The notes below the pieces were generated by a model that was not told the DNA's origin, made no database searches, and was given only the letters and a program-made list of their open reading frames with translations. The translations under genes and the position numbers were made by a program. DNA of 64,000 nt from Heterohyrax brucei. Lineage: Eukaryota; Chordata; Mammalia; Hyracoidea; Procaviidae. Each line of letters begins with the position of its first letter. The stretch's first letter is position 1. Of the stretch, positions 35,270 to 47,339 are shown in pieces. Where the stretch lies: positions 7,911,501 to 7,975,500 of the forward strand of contig CM053154.1 in NCBI GenBank assembly GCA_028571685.1, written 5' to 3'.

Positions 35270-35980
35270 CACACAGTCCTTCCCTCTTTTCTCTTCAGTA
35301 TCTTCCACTGTTACTCTCCTCCTCATCAGTCAACAGGAAAAACAGAGTGGTCCTTAGCAAGATCCTGAAGATGAACAACACACTGACCCCTCTAACACCA
35401 AGTGAGATCTCATTTCAGGACTCCAGCAGCTTATCAAATCCTACATTGAGCCCCTTACCCCGCCCTCACAACCTAACTCCTCTCCTCCTGATTTACCTGG
35501 CCTCCATAATGCTACCATTAATAACCATGCACCTGCGACAGAAACCCCAAGTCATTAATCCTGCCTTCTCAGGTTCTCCTAGTGACTTCTGTTCCATCAG
35601 TTCTTCCCTCTGTCACTGCCACAAACCTCTTCTCCGTCCAGGTCAGAACTACTACAAAAGCCTCTTAAATGTCTTTCCTTTCAAATCTATCCAGCTCACT
35701 GTTAACCAGAATAATTCTCAAAATAACAAGACCCTCTTTCTGAAGCTCTTTTGCAAGACCATAAACTTTCAAGTCCTTTGCACCATACACACCGCACATG
35801 CTCAAATACTCACTACCCAATATGCCCTGCTCTTCCCCAAAGACACCACGTGCACACTCCACTCATGCATCCAACGTTCTTCCGAGATACACACACGAAG
35901 GCACTCCCTAGATAAGCAAGGGCAGCAGACACACAGACTCACATCTGACAAATCCCATCTCCCTTTAAGGCTCAGCTAAA
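35270..35980 (+). mobile_element. L2 LINE 3' fragment
   Basis: C/T-rich L2-type sequence (cttcccctccatagctt-like composition; tgtcactgccacaaacctc; gaccctctttctgaagctc; ctgacaaatcccatctccc). A 210-codon open frame (35347-35979) lies inside it but has no start context and no recognisable domain. Confidence 0.6.
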
Positions 35981-36724
35981 GGAATCTTGTGGAAAGTAAT
36001 GAAAGACAACACTATAACCAGTGCAGGCAAAACCCAAGCCTTATGACACTAAACCTTTAAATAAACAGCATGAGGCAAGGGAGCCCCAAGGATAACCGAG
36101 GTTGAATTTCCTGCCAAAGGATCCCAGAATTCAAATCAAGTTGGTTTTTAAAAACCAAATGTAGCTAAGTACTTCTTCCTGAGTTTTTGGGCTGAGATTT
36201 ATATCTGATACACTTGTGGTACCCTCCAATCCCTCAGAGAATAACCGAAAGCAAAAACATCTGTTTTCCTACCTAGTTCATAGCACACATCATGTACCCA
36301 CTTAGGCGTATCACCGTACAAATCAGCTTCTGAAGAATTACACACAAAGTCATGACTTCTATGCTCTCCAATTTCCCTGCCCATTAAGTATACACATCAT
36401 ATGTAATTTAACAAAAATCATAACGCATTTTTGCCTCTGCTACTCTGGCATTTGAAATTAAAGGAACTCTAATACAAAACACAACTACCAAGTTCCTCAT
36501 TAAGTGGCTCAGTCAAGTAACAGAAACCTCTAGGTCCACAGCCAAACGCACTCAGCTTCCAGACACGCGCTCTGGTTTTTCTCCATTCTCACTGTTTCCT
36601 CAGTCTTCTTTGCTGGCTTCCCTACTTTCCTGGCTTGAAAAGCTAAGTCCCCAAAGACTCGGTTTTTGGTCCTCTCCTCTCTAACCACTGACTCCTTTGG
36701 GAACTCATTCAATCTCTGGGCTGA

Positions 36725-36853
36725 AATGCTAACCAAAAGTTGGCAATGTGAATACACCGGCCACCCCTGGGAAGCCTGACGGGGTAGTGCTACTCTGTCC
36801 TGTGGGTAGTGATGAGCCAGAATCAACTCCATGGCAATGAGTTTGGGTTTACA
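36725..36853 (+). mobile_element. AfroSINE, 5'-truncated
   Basis: aatgctaaccaaaagttggc through gtgatgagccagaatcaac to gagtttgggtttac. It splits the L2-like DNA on either side. Confidence 0.85.
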
Positions 36854-36899
36854 TGCTGGGACTCTCACCTTTTTCTCCCCAGGCTGAATGTCTTCCCTG

Positions 36900-37580
36900 A
36901 ACTCCAGAGTCATGAATTCAACTGCCTAGCAGACACCTATTTGTATGTCTTAAAGATACCTCAAATTGAACACATCACAAACTGAATTCCTGCTCTGCCC
37001 ACCACCACTGACCTATCCTGCCCTGGGTCTTCCCCACCCAGTCAACGACAACTCTGTCCTTCCAGTTCTCACAGCAAAAGCCTTGGCGTCATATCCACTT
37101 CCTGTCTTATACCCCAAACCCAATCTATCAGCAAACCCTCCTGGCTCTCCACCTTTACAACATATCCAGATTCTGATTGCTCACCACCACCTCTGTTCCC
37201 ACCTTGTTCCCAAACCACCACCGTATTCCACCTCGCTTACTCCCACAGTTCCTAAGTGCTCTTCCTACTTCTACTCTACCCCACACCCCAACCTATTCTC
37301 AATACTGCAGACAGAATTACTGACAAGGCTCTACACACATACTTCTCCCCCAAAGTAACCCCATGACTTGCTCCCACGGTCCTGGCTCAGACGTTACCTG
37401 CCGAGCCTCGGCCTCAGCCTTCCATTACCACCTGTGCTCAGAACTGCAACGCCACCCCCAAACACTGCTTCCCCAGCAGCCTCCCCTCCCTGCCTTCCCT
37501 TATTCTTCTCCAGGTCACTTACCACCTTCTAATACACGCACTTCCTTCACTTACTGCCTCTAAGAGGCCTGGATTTTTAA
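36900..37580 (+). mobile_element. L2 LINE 3' fragment
   Basis: Good L2 3' region: cttggcgtcatatccacttc, atctatcagcaaaccctcct, catatccagattctgattgc, ccaacctattctcaatactg, gacagaattactgacaagg. Confidence 0.8.
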
Positions 37581-37599
37581 CCACTTTCCTCCATGTCTA

Positions 37600-37642
37600 T
37601 GCTGGAGTCACCAGGAAGTGACTTGACAGGAACACCAACAAC
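37600..37642 (+). mobile_element. RTE tail fragment
   Basis: gtcaccaggaagtgacttgac followed by aggaacaccaacaacgac: a short, decayed RTE or SINE terminus. Confidence 0.45.
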
Positions 37643-37817
37643 GACAAAGGTGAACAGTGGCTTGAATATATATTTACTGATGAATGAAAGATCTAGCTAC
37701 TTCAGAGATTACATCTATTCAGGTTAACCATATGCACCTCTAATTACAAAGAGAACTTAATGTAACAACACACAGCGATACAAAGAGAAGTCTACTATAC
37801 AGGAGATAAGGGGCCAT

Positions 37818-37985
37818 TTAAAAAAAAATCCAACCCATTGCAGTCAAGTGAATTCCAACTCATAGTGACCCCATAGGGCAGAGAAGAACTAAACCATAGA
37901 GTTTCCACGGAGTGCCCAATGGATTTGAACTGTCAACCTGTTGGTTAGCAGCTGTAACACTTAACCACTATGCCAACAGGGTTTC
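37818..37985 (-). mobile_element. AfroSINE-type SINE
   Basis: Full-length in reverse: cattgcagtcaagtgaattcc, ccccatagggcagagaagaac, tgttggttagcagctgtaac, ccaacagggtttc head. Confidence 0.92.
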
Positions 37986-38199
37986 AACAGGGAGTCGCAG
38001 AAATGGGTAAACCACCATCCTTGTTCGAAGGGTACTTGGAAAGCAATTAAATGAAAAATTATTACATTTTTCTTAAACATGTCGTGTGAAAACTGGACAA
38101 TTATCTTCAAGAGTGTATATCAATGCAGACTTAAGGCATCATTTTTGCAAGAACTATGAACATACTACTCTCATTCAAAATTTACTTACTTTCAAACCA

Positions 38200-39030
38200 A
38201 AAGCTAAGACGTTTCCTAAATGCATCCGAATACTCTGAAGGCCAGAGCAACAGGTACAGGGGTCTGGGATCATGGTTTCACGGGACATCTTGATCAACCA
38301 GCAAAACAAAGCCTATCATGAAATGGTTTTGCATCCTACTTTAGTGAGTGGCATCTAGGATCTTAAAAGCTAGTAAGTGGCCATCTAAGAAGCATCAGTT
38401 GCTCACAACCTACCCAGAGCAAAGGAGAATGAAGAACAACAAAGACACATGGAAAAACAGGAGACCAAGAGACAGAAAGGGCCACATAAACGTGATACTA
38501 CATCATTAGCATGAGACCAGAAAAATTATAGACAGTGCCTGGTTACCAACAATAACTGCCTTGACAGGGTATACAACAAAAAGTCCCTGACACAGCAGGA
38601 TTTGAAACGCGGGGTGCAGAATTCTAGTAAGAAGACATGACTTGACGGCCCAACAGAGAACAGAGGGACCCCAGAAGACACGGCCCCCAGACTCTCAATC
38701 AAGAAGCGAAACCCTTCCCGAAGCCAACTCCTCAAAGACTGAACTAGTCGTAAGACATGCAGCGGTACTGGTGAAGAAAGAAGGTGCCTTTTGGCTTAAG
38801 CAGATACAGGAGACTAAATGGGTAGCTCCTGTTCAGAGGTGAGATGGAAAGGCAGAGAGGGGTAGGAGCCAGGTGAACAGACACTGGGAAATACAGAGCG
38901 GAGAGGAGGAGAGTGCTGTCACCAGTGAGGGAGAACAACTAGGGTCAAGTAACGATGTGTGTTAGTTTTTGTAAGACAAATTGATTTGAATTGTAAACTT
39001 TCACTTAAAGCACAATACAAAAAATTTGAT
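38200..39030 (+). mobile_element. Afrotherian LINE 3'-UTR-type unit, copy 1
   Basis: About 830 bp: gggatcatggtttcacggg, gagtggcatctaggatc, cagaaagggccacataaac, ttgtaaactttcacttaaag, then cacaatacaaaaaa. It matches the unit at 41050-41850 along its length. I read it as the 3' UTR of a lineage-specific L1; an LTR-like origin is less likely because it ends in an A-rich tail. Confidence 0.7.
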
Positions 39031-39461
39031 AATTTCTTATCATAGATAAAGGAACAGGAAGCTGTATGCTGTGCTTTTAAGATAGTGCTACTCAAGGCAT
39101 GGCCCAGGGACCCACAATGATTTGCAAACTGTATGCCAGTCTATACAGAAAGTGGAGTAGGCATTTAAAAATTCTGTAGTAATTGTACAGAACAATTTTA
39201 TGATTCCTGAATCTAATAATAAAGTATCTGGGTCTTGTGTTTGAAAGTATTACTAAAACATTTCTGAAAAATCTTAAGAAGATAGTTTCTTTCTACAACT
39301 TGCAGGCACAGCACATGAGAGGAGATAAATCAAAGAAAGAACCAAAGTGCCTTTCATTCTAAATTTCCACAAAATGAACTTTACTTTAGAAAACAAAGAC
39401 AAACTAAAATCAAAGTGATAAAAACCTGTTTTTTTAACAATTTCTTACTTTCATTCCAGAA

Positions 39462-39615
39462 AGAAATCCTGGCGGCAAAGTGGTTAAGAGCAATGCCTGC
39501 AACCAAAAGAACCCACCAGGTGACCCCCAGAAGCCCTACGGGGCATTTCTATTTATACTGTAGAGTAGCTGTGAGTCAGAATTGACAACCGCAACGGGTC
39601 TGGTTTGCGTTTATC
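39462..39615 (+). mobile_element. AfroSINE-type SINE
   Basis: gaaatcctggcggcaaagtgg, gtagctgtgagtcagaattg, ggtctggtttgcgttt. Confidence 0.9.
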
Positions 39616-39954
39616 ACACAGGGGGTATTTTCTATTAAAAAAAAAAATCACCATCAGTGTTCCGAGAATGATGGTGGGTGTTAAAAAGGACAAGAGTTAG
39701 CCTGAAGGGCGCCAAATGGGCAAACCTGCATCCGTCTGAGCACAACATACATAGCAACAGTAAAGGATTTTAAACCACTACGTAAAATAAAAGTCAATTA
39801 AGTCTACAATGAAGTCAGTCAGTAAGAAATTTCTCTTTACAGTAGAAATCCAACAAACGAATACAAAAAGGCTGAATCAGAAAGATCACTACTTGATAAT
39901 CACCACAATTAATAACAGATTCACAAAAGAATCATCAGCAGATGTTCAAACTAT

Positions 39955-39993
39955 ATCCACTGCCATTAAGTCAACTCCGATTCAGAGCAGTAG
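39955..39993 (-). mobile_element. AfroSINE tail remnant
   Basis: Only the tail in reverse: ccactgccattaagtcaactcc. Confidence 0.6.
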
Positions 39994-40187
39994 CTAAAAA
40001 TTTGAGGATACAGAGGAAATTCGCATTGTCTCAAAATACTGCCCCACAATACTAACTTCACAGCTAAGAACCCTGGTAGTAGCCACCATAAGCAGTAATC
40101 AAAGTTAACCTCCCTACTAGTGACATCGTTTACCTCCTTAAAGGTTGTACTCAGAAGAACACAATGTCATTTCTTATGGCATTCTTC

Positions 40188-40206
40188 CAAAAAAAAAAAA
40201 AAAAAA
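40188..40206 (+). repeat. Poly(A) tract
   Basis: Nineteen or so A residues with no clear element attached. Confidence 0.9.
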
Positions 40207-40477
40207 TACACAACTTGGCTCTAACCATGAGAAAACAGCAGACATATATACAGTGCTTCCTACAAAATAACTGGCCTACATTCTTCAGAAACAAGTCAAT
40301 GTCATGAAAGACAAAGACTTAACTTCAGATTTAAGGACACTGAAGGAACATTTCTGGGGCTACCCCTAAGGTTCTCACAGCCCAATTTTCTCAGCAGTAG
40401 GTCACCAAGTCCTTCTTCCCACGGAATGCCGTGGAAGCAGCAGCAGAGAACTCAAACAACGCACTGCAATGGCAAAT

Positions 40478-40978
40478 GTGCTGCAAAGGGTCTCCCTCAA
40501 GTGTTACACAGCAAAGATGTCATCTTGAGGTCTAAGGTATGCCTCACCCAGGCCATGGTATTCCCAATCGCTCATATGCATGTGAGCACTGGGCAATGAA
40601 CGAGGATAACTAAACCGATGACTTTGAATTATGGTGTTGCAAGGAATATTGACTATACCATGAAATGCCAGAAGACTGAACAAATCTATCCTGGAAGAAG
40701 TACAGCCAGAATGCTCTTTAAAAGGACTGTTATCCTATGGACATGTTATCAGGACGGAGCAGTTTCTGGAAAAGGCCATCATGCTTGGTAAAGCACCAGT
40801 GAAAGAAGAGGAATACCTTCAAAGTGACAGACTGACAAAGCGGTTGCAACAAGGGGCTCAAACATAGCAACAACTGTGAAGACAATGCAGGACCAGACAC
40901 TGTTTCTTTCTGCTATACAATACAGGCTCACCAGGAGTCAAAAGCAACTGGATGACATCTAACTCCAACAATAAAAAC
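40478..40978 (+). mobile_element. RTE LINE 3' end
   Basis: agatgtcatcttgaggtctaagg, ctcatatgcatgtgagcac, ggaagaagtacagccagaatg, catgttatcaggacggagc, ending ggatgacatctaactccaac. About 500 bp of 5'-truncated RTE. Confidence 0.85.
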
Positions 40979-41049
40979 ATCCACCATCAAACAATAAACT
41001 TAGGAGACCACAAAATATTTTCACTAACAAAAACTTGTTAACCTTTTAT

Positions 41050-41850
41050 AAATGAGTGAATAAACGTGGGTTCCTACATCCTAAACCATTCTCAAAAATT
41101 GTCTTTCCTGGACAGAGTAACAGGGGTAGGTACCTGGGGACCATGGTTTCAGGGTACTTTCAGGTCAACTGGCACAGCAAAGTTTTTTTAAAGAAACATT
41201 GTGCATCCCACTTTGGTGAGTGGCATTGGGGTCTTAAAAAGCTAGCAAACAGCCATCCAAGAAGCATCAATCTGTGTCAACATACCTGGAGCAAATGAAG
41301 ACCACCAAAGACAGAAGGAAAATATGAGCCCAAGGGACAGAAAGGGCCACACAAACCAGAGACTGGAAGAACTGGATAGTGCCCAGCTTTCACCAATGAC
41401 CACTCTGACACGGAACACAAAAGACACTCCCTGATTACGGGAGAGAAAAATGGGGTGCAGAATTCAAATTCATGTAACAAGACCAGACTTGATGGTCTGA
41501 CTGAGAATGGAAGATCCCCAAAAGACACAGCCCCCAGATTCGCTGTTAGCCCAGAATTAAAGCCATCTCCAAAGACAACTCTTCAGACAACGATTAGACT
41601 CTAAGACATAAAATGACAGTGATGAAGACTGTGCTCCTTGGCTCAAATAGCTACATGAGACTTAAACGGGCAGCTCCTGTCTGGAGGCAAGATGAGAAGA
41701 CAGACGGGGACAGGAGCCGGGTGAATGGACTCAGGAAATGAAGGAGAGCAGGAGTGTGCTGCACACTGTAGGGAGAGTCACTAGAGCTGCATGACAGAGT
41801 GACTTGAATTGTAAACTTTCACTGAAAGCACAATTTAAAAAAGTGTGCCT
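41050..41850 (+). mobile_element. Afrotherian LINE 3'-UTR-type unit, copy 2
   Basis: Same order of blocks as the unit at 38200: gggaccatggtttcagggt, gagtggcattggggtc, cagaaagggccacacaaac, ttgtaaactttcactgaaag, cacaatttaaaaaa. Confidence 0.7.
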
Positions 41851-42150
41851 CCCTTCCATCTCTTCAGCCAAGCCTTAGTTCATTATTTTTCACCTCAACT
41901 ATTTTATTATTCTTAACTGGTCTTTCTACCTTCACCCTTCTCACTGACTGTCAGAGTGGTCTGACCAAGATAAAGAAAGACATGATCCTGCTATTCACCT
42001 GCTAAAAACTTGCAACAATTCTAAACAGGACATAAAACACACCACCCTTCGTGACCGGTCTTTAGGTATCTCAACTGCCCTTTCAAACACATGCATACAT
42101 ACATATACTAAGAATATCTTACAATATTTTCCTATTCCGATTTATTACTA
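41851..42150 (+). mobile_element. L2 LINE fragment
   Basis: ttcttaactggtctttctacc, gtcagagtggtctgaccaag, catgatcctgctattcacctg: L2 3' region, directly after the LINE unit. Confidence 0.6.
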
Positions 42151-42354
42151 ACTTTCACCAAAACTTTATCAAGGTGAAACTTACGTTACCATGGAAGATC
42201 AGTCCTATCTCTTGACAGAACCAATTCTCTCACACACCGGAAAATGTAGTACACTCCTTGAGTGTGGGTTCAAGGACCCCTCTACCTCTTATTGACTCTG
42301 GGATACTGTGAAATCCTTGAATGCAAGTCTCTCCATCCCAAAAGAGGGGATAAT

Positions 42355-42455
42355 AATGTCTTACTATTGCACAGGACTGGGCGGTGTTCTTTTCTGTTGC
42401 ACACAGGGTCAGTATGAGTCAGAACCAACTAACAGCACCTAACAAAAACCACCAC
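42355..42455 (+). mobile_element. RTE 3' tail fragment
   Basis: gcacaggactgggcggtgttc, agtatgagtcagaaccaac, ending cagcacctaacaaaaacc. Confidence 0.75.
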
Positions 42456-42462
42456 CTATCCT

Positions 42463-42640
42463 TCAAGGAGCTCTGGTGGCACAGGGTCAAAGGATGCACT
42501 GCTACCTGAAAGGTCGGCAGTGCAAAACCACAGCTGGCTCTGCAGGGCTAAGACACGGCAGTCCGCCTCCACAGAGATTTACAGCCTTGGAAACTTCAGG
42601 GGGTGCTGTGAGTTGAAATCAATTCAGCAGGAGTGGGTTT
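42463..42640 (+). mobile_element. AfroSINE, long variant
   Basis: gagctctggtggcacagggtc head and the extra block tccgcctccacagagatttac before the tail, as in the copy at 11547. Confidence 0.85.
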
Positions 42641-43021
42641 GGTTTTTTTCTGGTACCTAACTTTCGGTAGGGTCTAAACAGATCATCCCAAGATCCAATT
42701 CATATAGTTAATATCACAATTTCCAGTTTGGAATAGTACTACTTTAAATTTCACAGAACATCGTAACTCGTATTACTCATCGAATCTCCCCACGGTGTAC
42801 GCCATCTTCCTCTTTATGACGGGGCCCCTCTGGCTCTAGGAGAGGTGGAATATGACCGAGGACACAAGGTTAGGACGTGAATCCTAGGTGGTGATTCCAG
42901 TTTTCCCTCACTAGTACATCCTCTGGGGTTACAAAAACACATCCCCTTAAAACAGAACACAAACATTAGCCAAAACTAGCCAACTGTATAGTTGGAGGCT
43001 CCAGCTCACACATAGCATTGA

Positions 43022-43224
43022 CTAAAAACCAAACACACTGCCATCAAGTTGACTCTGACTGATATTGGTCCTACAGGATGGAGAACTGCCCCACGGGGTT
43101 TCCAAGGCTGTAAATCTTCATGGAACAGCCTGCAACATCTTTCTCCCAGAGCAGCTAGTGGGGGTGACCCACTAACCTATCGTGAGCAGCCAGATGCCTT
43201 AGCCACTGAGCTACCCAGGCTTCC
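43022..43224 (-). mobile_element. AfroSINE, long variant
   Basis: Reverse: caaacacactgccatcaagttg, ggctgtaaatcttcatggaac, atctttctcccagagcagc, cactgagctacccaggc. It carries the extra block of the long subfamily. Confidence 0.88.
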
Positions 43225-44030
43225 AAACAAGTCCCCAAATGTTCACGTCTCTTCTGCTCCCCCTACTGTGCCTTACTCTAAGCTACCACCACCTGTCAGC
43301 TAACTGATTTCCCAGCGGCTGCTCCACCACCTTCACACGGAAGCCAGAGCAAGCTGATCCAACTGTGACCCTCAGACCAAACCCTGTTGCATGGAGTTGA
43401 CTCCAACCACAGCAACACGACCGGACAGTGCAGAAATGCCCCACAGGGTTCCAAGACTGTAAACTTCACGGAAGCAGACTGCCGCATCTTTCTCCCAGGA
43501 AGTGGCTGCTAGGATCCAACTGCCCACCTTTTGGCTGGCAGCTGAGCACTAAGACTCCTTTTCCACTCACTACAAGTCTGAACATTCTCCAACAGCTTCC
43601 CAATCCACTCAGGAAAATTAAAATTCCTCAACCTAACTTAAAAACTTTACATGAAACAAGATTTCTTTCTGTTCCTTGAATAAACCACCTTATTCTCACT
43701 TTAACATCTTTGTGTTACAAGTCTCTCCTGCCTAGAATGGTGATTTTCACACAGCCAGCTTGCTGTCTTGAGCTCTCCGCACAAATGTCACCTTCGCAGA
43801 AAAGATCTTCCTTGACCACCAAGGACAAAGTGAGCATTCCACACTCTATCGCAGTACCCTACTTTAATTATCTGTATAGCACTCCCTATCATTTTTTTCC
43901 TGTTTGAATCTTGTCTCCCCATACCAGAATGTAAATATAAATAGCAGGCTTTGTTTTGTTCACAGCAGTCTCTGAGTATCTAGTGTATCTGCATTCTGAA
44001 ATGTGTATTAACATTAACAGTTAATTATTA
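43225..44030 (+). mobile_element. L2 LINE 3' end, interrupted by a SINE
   Basis: aaatgttcacgtctcttctgc before the SINE at 43376, then caagtctctcctgcctagaatgg, acaaatgtcaccttcgcag, ccttgaccaccaaggac, and accagaatgtaaatataaatag after it. A well-ordered L2 3' terminus. Confidence 0.75.
43376..43560 (-). mobile_element. AfroSINE, long variant
   Basis: Reverse: ccaaaccctgttgcatggag, gactgtaaacttcacggaag, atctttctcccaggaagtgg, ttttggctggcagctgagc. Inserted in L2. Confidence 0.88.
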
Positions 44031-44189
44031 AATGTCTTAACACCAGAGACCTTTCTAACCGACTTAATGTAATCTACTTTCCAGAAATCCTAAACAAATA
44101 ATATAGTAGGTGTCCAATAATTAATGTTCCCAACATATGTCTTAAAAAAATGCCTTCACACTTTCAACTTACTACAATATCCCCAACAT

Positions 44190-44355
44190 ACTAGGACCTT
44201 GGTGGCCCAGTGGTTAAACAGCCCGGCTGCTAACCAAAAGCTTGGCACGGTTTCAATCCACCAGCCACTCCTTGGAACCCCTATGGGGCACTTCTACTCT
44301 GTCCTATAGCAGGGTCACTTGAACTGGAATCCCATTTAGCAGCAACGGGTTGTAC
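44190..44355 (+). mobile_element. AfroSINE-type SINE
   Basis: ctaggaccttggtggcccagtg, ctgctaaccaaaagcttggc, tctactctgtcctatagcag. Confidence 0.9.
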
Positions 44356-44362
44356 TATAATC

Positions 44363-44410
44363 TACACACACACATACGCAGGCATGCAGGCACGCACACA
44401 CGCATGCATG
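44363..44410 (+). repeat. CA/GCATG microsatellite
   Basis: acacacacacatacgcaggc followed by further CA and GCATG units, directly behind a SINE tail. Confidence 0.9.
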
Positions 44411-44569
44411 GAAGCATAGGTCTTCCCTCCGCCCAGACGTAAAACGGTAGATGATCAACACCAAAAAGGCTCACCCTTGTCTGAGCGCCAGCCCTCTGAC
44501 AGTGCCAGCGCTGTGGGAAGACGAGGGTCCCAGCCGCAGTAGAGGCAACAAGCACTTATACAGAGGTGC

Positions 44570-44960
44570 CAGCAAGGCCTCTCCAGCCTCCCAGACACAC
44601 TTTCGCTCTACCAAACTCTTCGCTGTCCCCTCAACCCACATGCAATGTCCATGACTCCACGCCTTCACTCAAATCACTGCTGCACAGTACGCTCTCCCAC
44701 ACTCATCCCCATGCCCCTCCTACGTGATCTACTCTATCAGGTGCCTGGAACCTTGCTACTCCTTCTTCCAGGGCCTCTGTAAAACCCTTTTTGACCCCTC
44801 CCAACCTCAAGTTAAACCAACTTCTTCACCACTTGAAAACAAACTTCTATCATATTACTTAAGTGAATATGGTTTGTTTCTAACATTGAACTGTGAAAAA
44901 TTCCATCTCTCCACAAAATGCCTGCTCCATGACAGTGCTTCATAATCATTCCTCTACTGG
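44570..44960 (+). mobile_element. L2 LINE fragment
   Basis: ccatgactccacgccttcac, ggtgcctggaaccttgctac, gtaaaaccctttttgacccc: L2 3' region, diverged. Confidence 0.55.
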
Positions 44961-45109
44961 TATCACCGGAGAGGTTTTTTTGTTTTTAAGGCCTAGCCAA
45001 AAACAGTTTTTGAAATTGTTACAGTTTCTCTGTTTAAAAACAAATTTTGGCTTTATTATCAAAAAGTGAAGCTCATCACTCACCCCCACCAAAAACAGCA
45101 AACAATTTA

Positions 45110-45158
45110 GAAGCGGCTGTTATGAGCCAAAATCAACAGCCACAGGTTTGGTTGTTAA
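45110..45158 (+). mobile_element. AfroSINE tail remnant
   Basis: ctgttatgagccaaaatcaac followed by agccacaggtttggttg. Confidence 0.55.
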
Positions 45159-45487
45159 GAAATCACAGATAGGACGCCCTGCCTTCAATCCCAGTCCCAA
45201 CCACACTGCTCTAACTGAAACATGCAACACTAACTGAAGATCCTTCTGTCCATGTACAAAAGAGAGACAATTTCTTCATCCAGCTGTTTTGCAATCATCA
45301 ACTTACACTTCAGAATAATCATATTGGTGAAATTATTTAATCCCAGCAAATACTGCTGGAACAACCAAACGTCCACATGCAGGAGAATTACTCTAGACTC
45401 CTACCTCATAGCGTTCACAGAGCCCGCCAAGTGCCATTTACAGAAGCTAACTCAAAATGATCACAGGCCAAAATAGGAGCTAAAACT

Positions 45488-45645
45488 ATGAAAGAAATCT
45501 CGGAGGCACGATGGTTAGGAGTCTGACTGCTAGCCAAAAAGGTCTCGAATCCACCAGGCACTCCTTAGAAACCCCATGGGGTAGTTCTACTCCGCCCTAC
45601 AGAGTAACTAGGAGTCAGAAACAACTTGATGGTAAAATGCTTAGG
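45488..45645 (+). mobile_element. AfroSINE-type SINE
   Basis: gaaatctcggaggcacgatgg, gaatccaccaggcactcc, gtaactaggagtcagaaac. Confidence 0.9.
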
Positions 45646-45659
45646 AGGTAACACAGGGG

Positions 45660-47110
45660 TGAATCTTCAACACCTGAGGTTAGCCAGTAGCTTCTGAGAT
45701 GCAATACCAAAGCAGAAAACATAAATCGGACTTCATCAAAATTAAAGTCATATGTTTCAAATGGTACTATAAAAAAGTGAAGGGAAATAAAAAAAAACAA
45801 GATAAACTAATAGTAAATCATCTGATACTGATTTGTACTCACAATATCTTAAAAATTCCTGACACTCTTATAATTATAAAAAGGTACACACAGACATTTC
45901 TTCAAAGAAGATACATGAACTGCCAATAAGCACATGAAAAGATGTTCAGAAAACTGCAAACAAAAACCAGGAAATACCACTTCAGTAGGACAGCTACATT
46001 CAAAATGACAGACAATAACAAGTGTTGACAGGGATGCAGAACCACTGAAACCCTCATACACTGTTGACAGAAATGGAAAATGGAAAAACCATCTGGTAGT
46101 TCCTCCACAGGTCACCCTCTGGTCCAGCACTTCCACTACTATCACTCACCAGGAGGAATGAAAACATGTTCATACAAAACTTGCATACACATGTTCACAG
46201 CAGCATTTTTCATAACAGCCAAGGAGCAGAAACAACCCAATAAAAATTCATCAATGCAGGAATTTAAAAATGTGGTCTATCATTCAGTCACAAAGAAGAA
46301 TGAAGTACTGGCCCACGCTACCACAGATTACTCAATAAGCAAGGTATACTCATGCGTAGGGCATCAACAAAACAGGAGCACCAGCTGTCCAAAGACCCAG
46401 AAGAGCCAAGCAGCAGGACACAAGGAAAAGTGAGCAACTCAGTAGAGGGGAACTGGCAGGGACTAAATGAAACTGATACACTTTCTTTGTAGTGAAATAT
46501 GTGGAACGTTCTCTTCACAGAAAACGTAATACACAGGAAAAAATCTCAATACCCTGCAGCCACTAACAATTTCATAATCCAGTCCATCTTGTTCCACTGA
46601 AAAGGCACACACCACTTCTAGGTTCCATCACTATCATTATAATCCATAGGATAACTCACACACTCACACACACACCCACAGTTTAAATGCGTGAGGGAGA
46701 AGAAGGGACACCACAGACTATCAGCACACAGGGCCCTCACATGCCTTAATCCAGCTCTGCATGCTACAACACGGGTGAACTTGAAAACATGATGCTCAAT
46801 CAAAGAATCCAAACACAAAAGACCTCTTACATGATCTGCTATAATTCTGCTTTACATGAAACGATCAGAATAGGCAAATCCATAGCAACAAACGTGTGAT
46901 TAGCAGTTCCCAAAAACTGAGAAGGAGTAATGGTGAGTTACTACTAACGGGTCTGACTTTTCTTTTGGGGTGATGACAATATTTTGGAAAGAGGCAGCAG
47001 GGACGTTTGCACAATTCTGTGAACATACTAACAACCACTGGAATGTATGCTTTATAAGAGGGAATTCTATGTACATGAAAAACTTATTCTCAAAAAAACT
47101 AAGAAAAAAA
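45660..47110 (+). mobile_element. Old L1 (L1M-type) 3' region
   Basis: Blocks in L1 order: ttcatcaaaattaaagtcat, tttcttcaaagaagatacatg, caataagcacatgaaaagatg, acaataacaagtgttgacagg, gttcacagcagcatttttcat, gtgatgacaatattttgg, gtgaacatactaacaacc, ending in A-rich sequence. Decayed; a CA-rich patch lies at 46653-46681. Confidence 0.82.
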
Positions 47111-47339
47111 CAAAAGACATACAACTGCTTCCTACAGTGCTTTACCTCTTCAAATACTTTTTATTTATACGCATTAATACCATATAAAAATTTGACTTGC
47201 CAAAAATGAAGAACGTAACTGTTGTGTTGGCTGAGGAAGAAGGTGGCATGAGAGTTTGATCTCAACACAGCAACTATAAAATGAAATCACCAGCAGTATC
47301 TTTAATTACTTAGAAGTTCAATTCATTCATGGGGTAAAG

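Noticed and set aside
35347..35979. 210-codon open frame on the plus strand
   Set aside because: It lies in L2 3' sequence with low-complexity Ser/Leu/Thr content and no recognisable domain.
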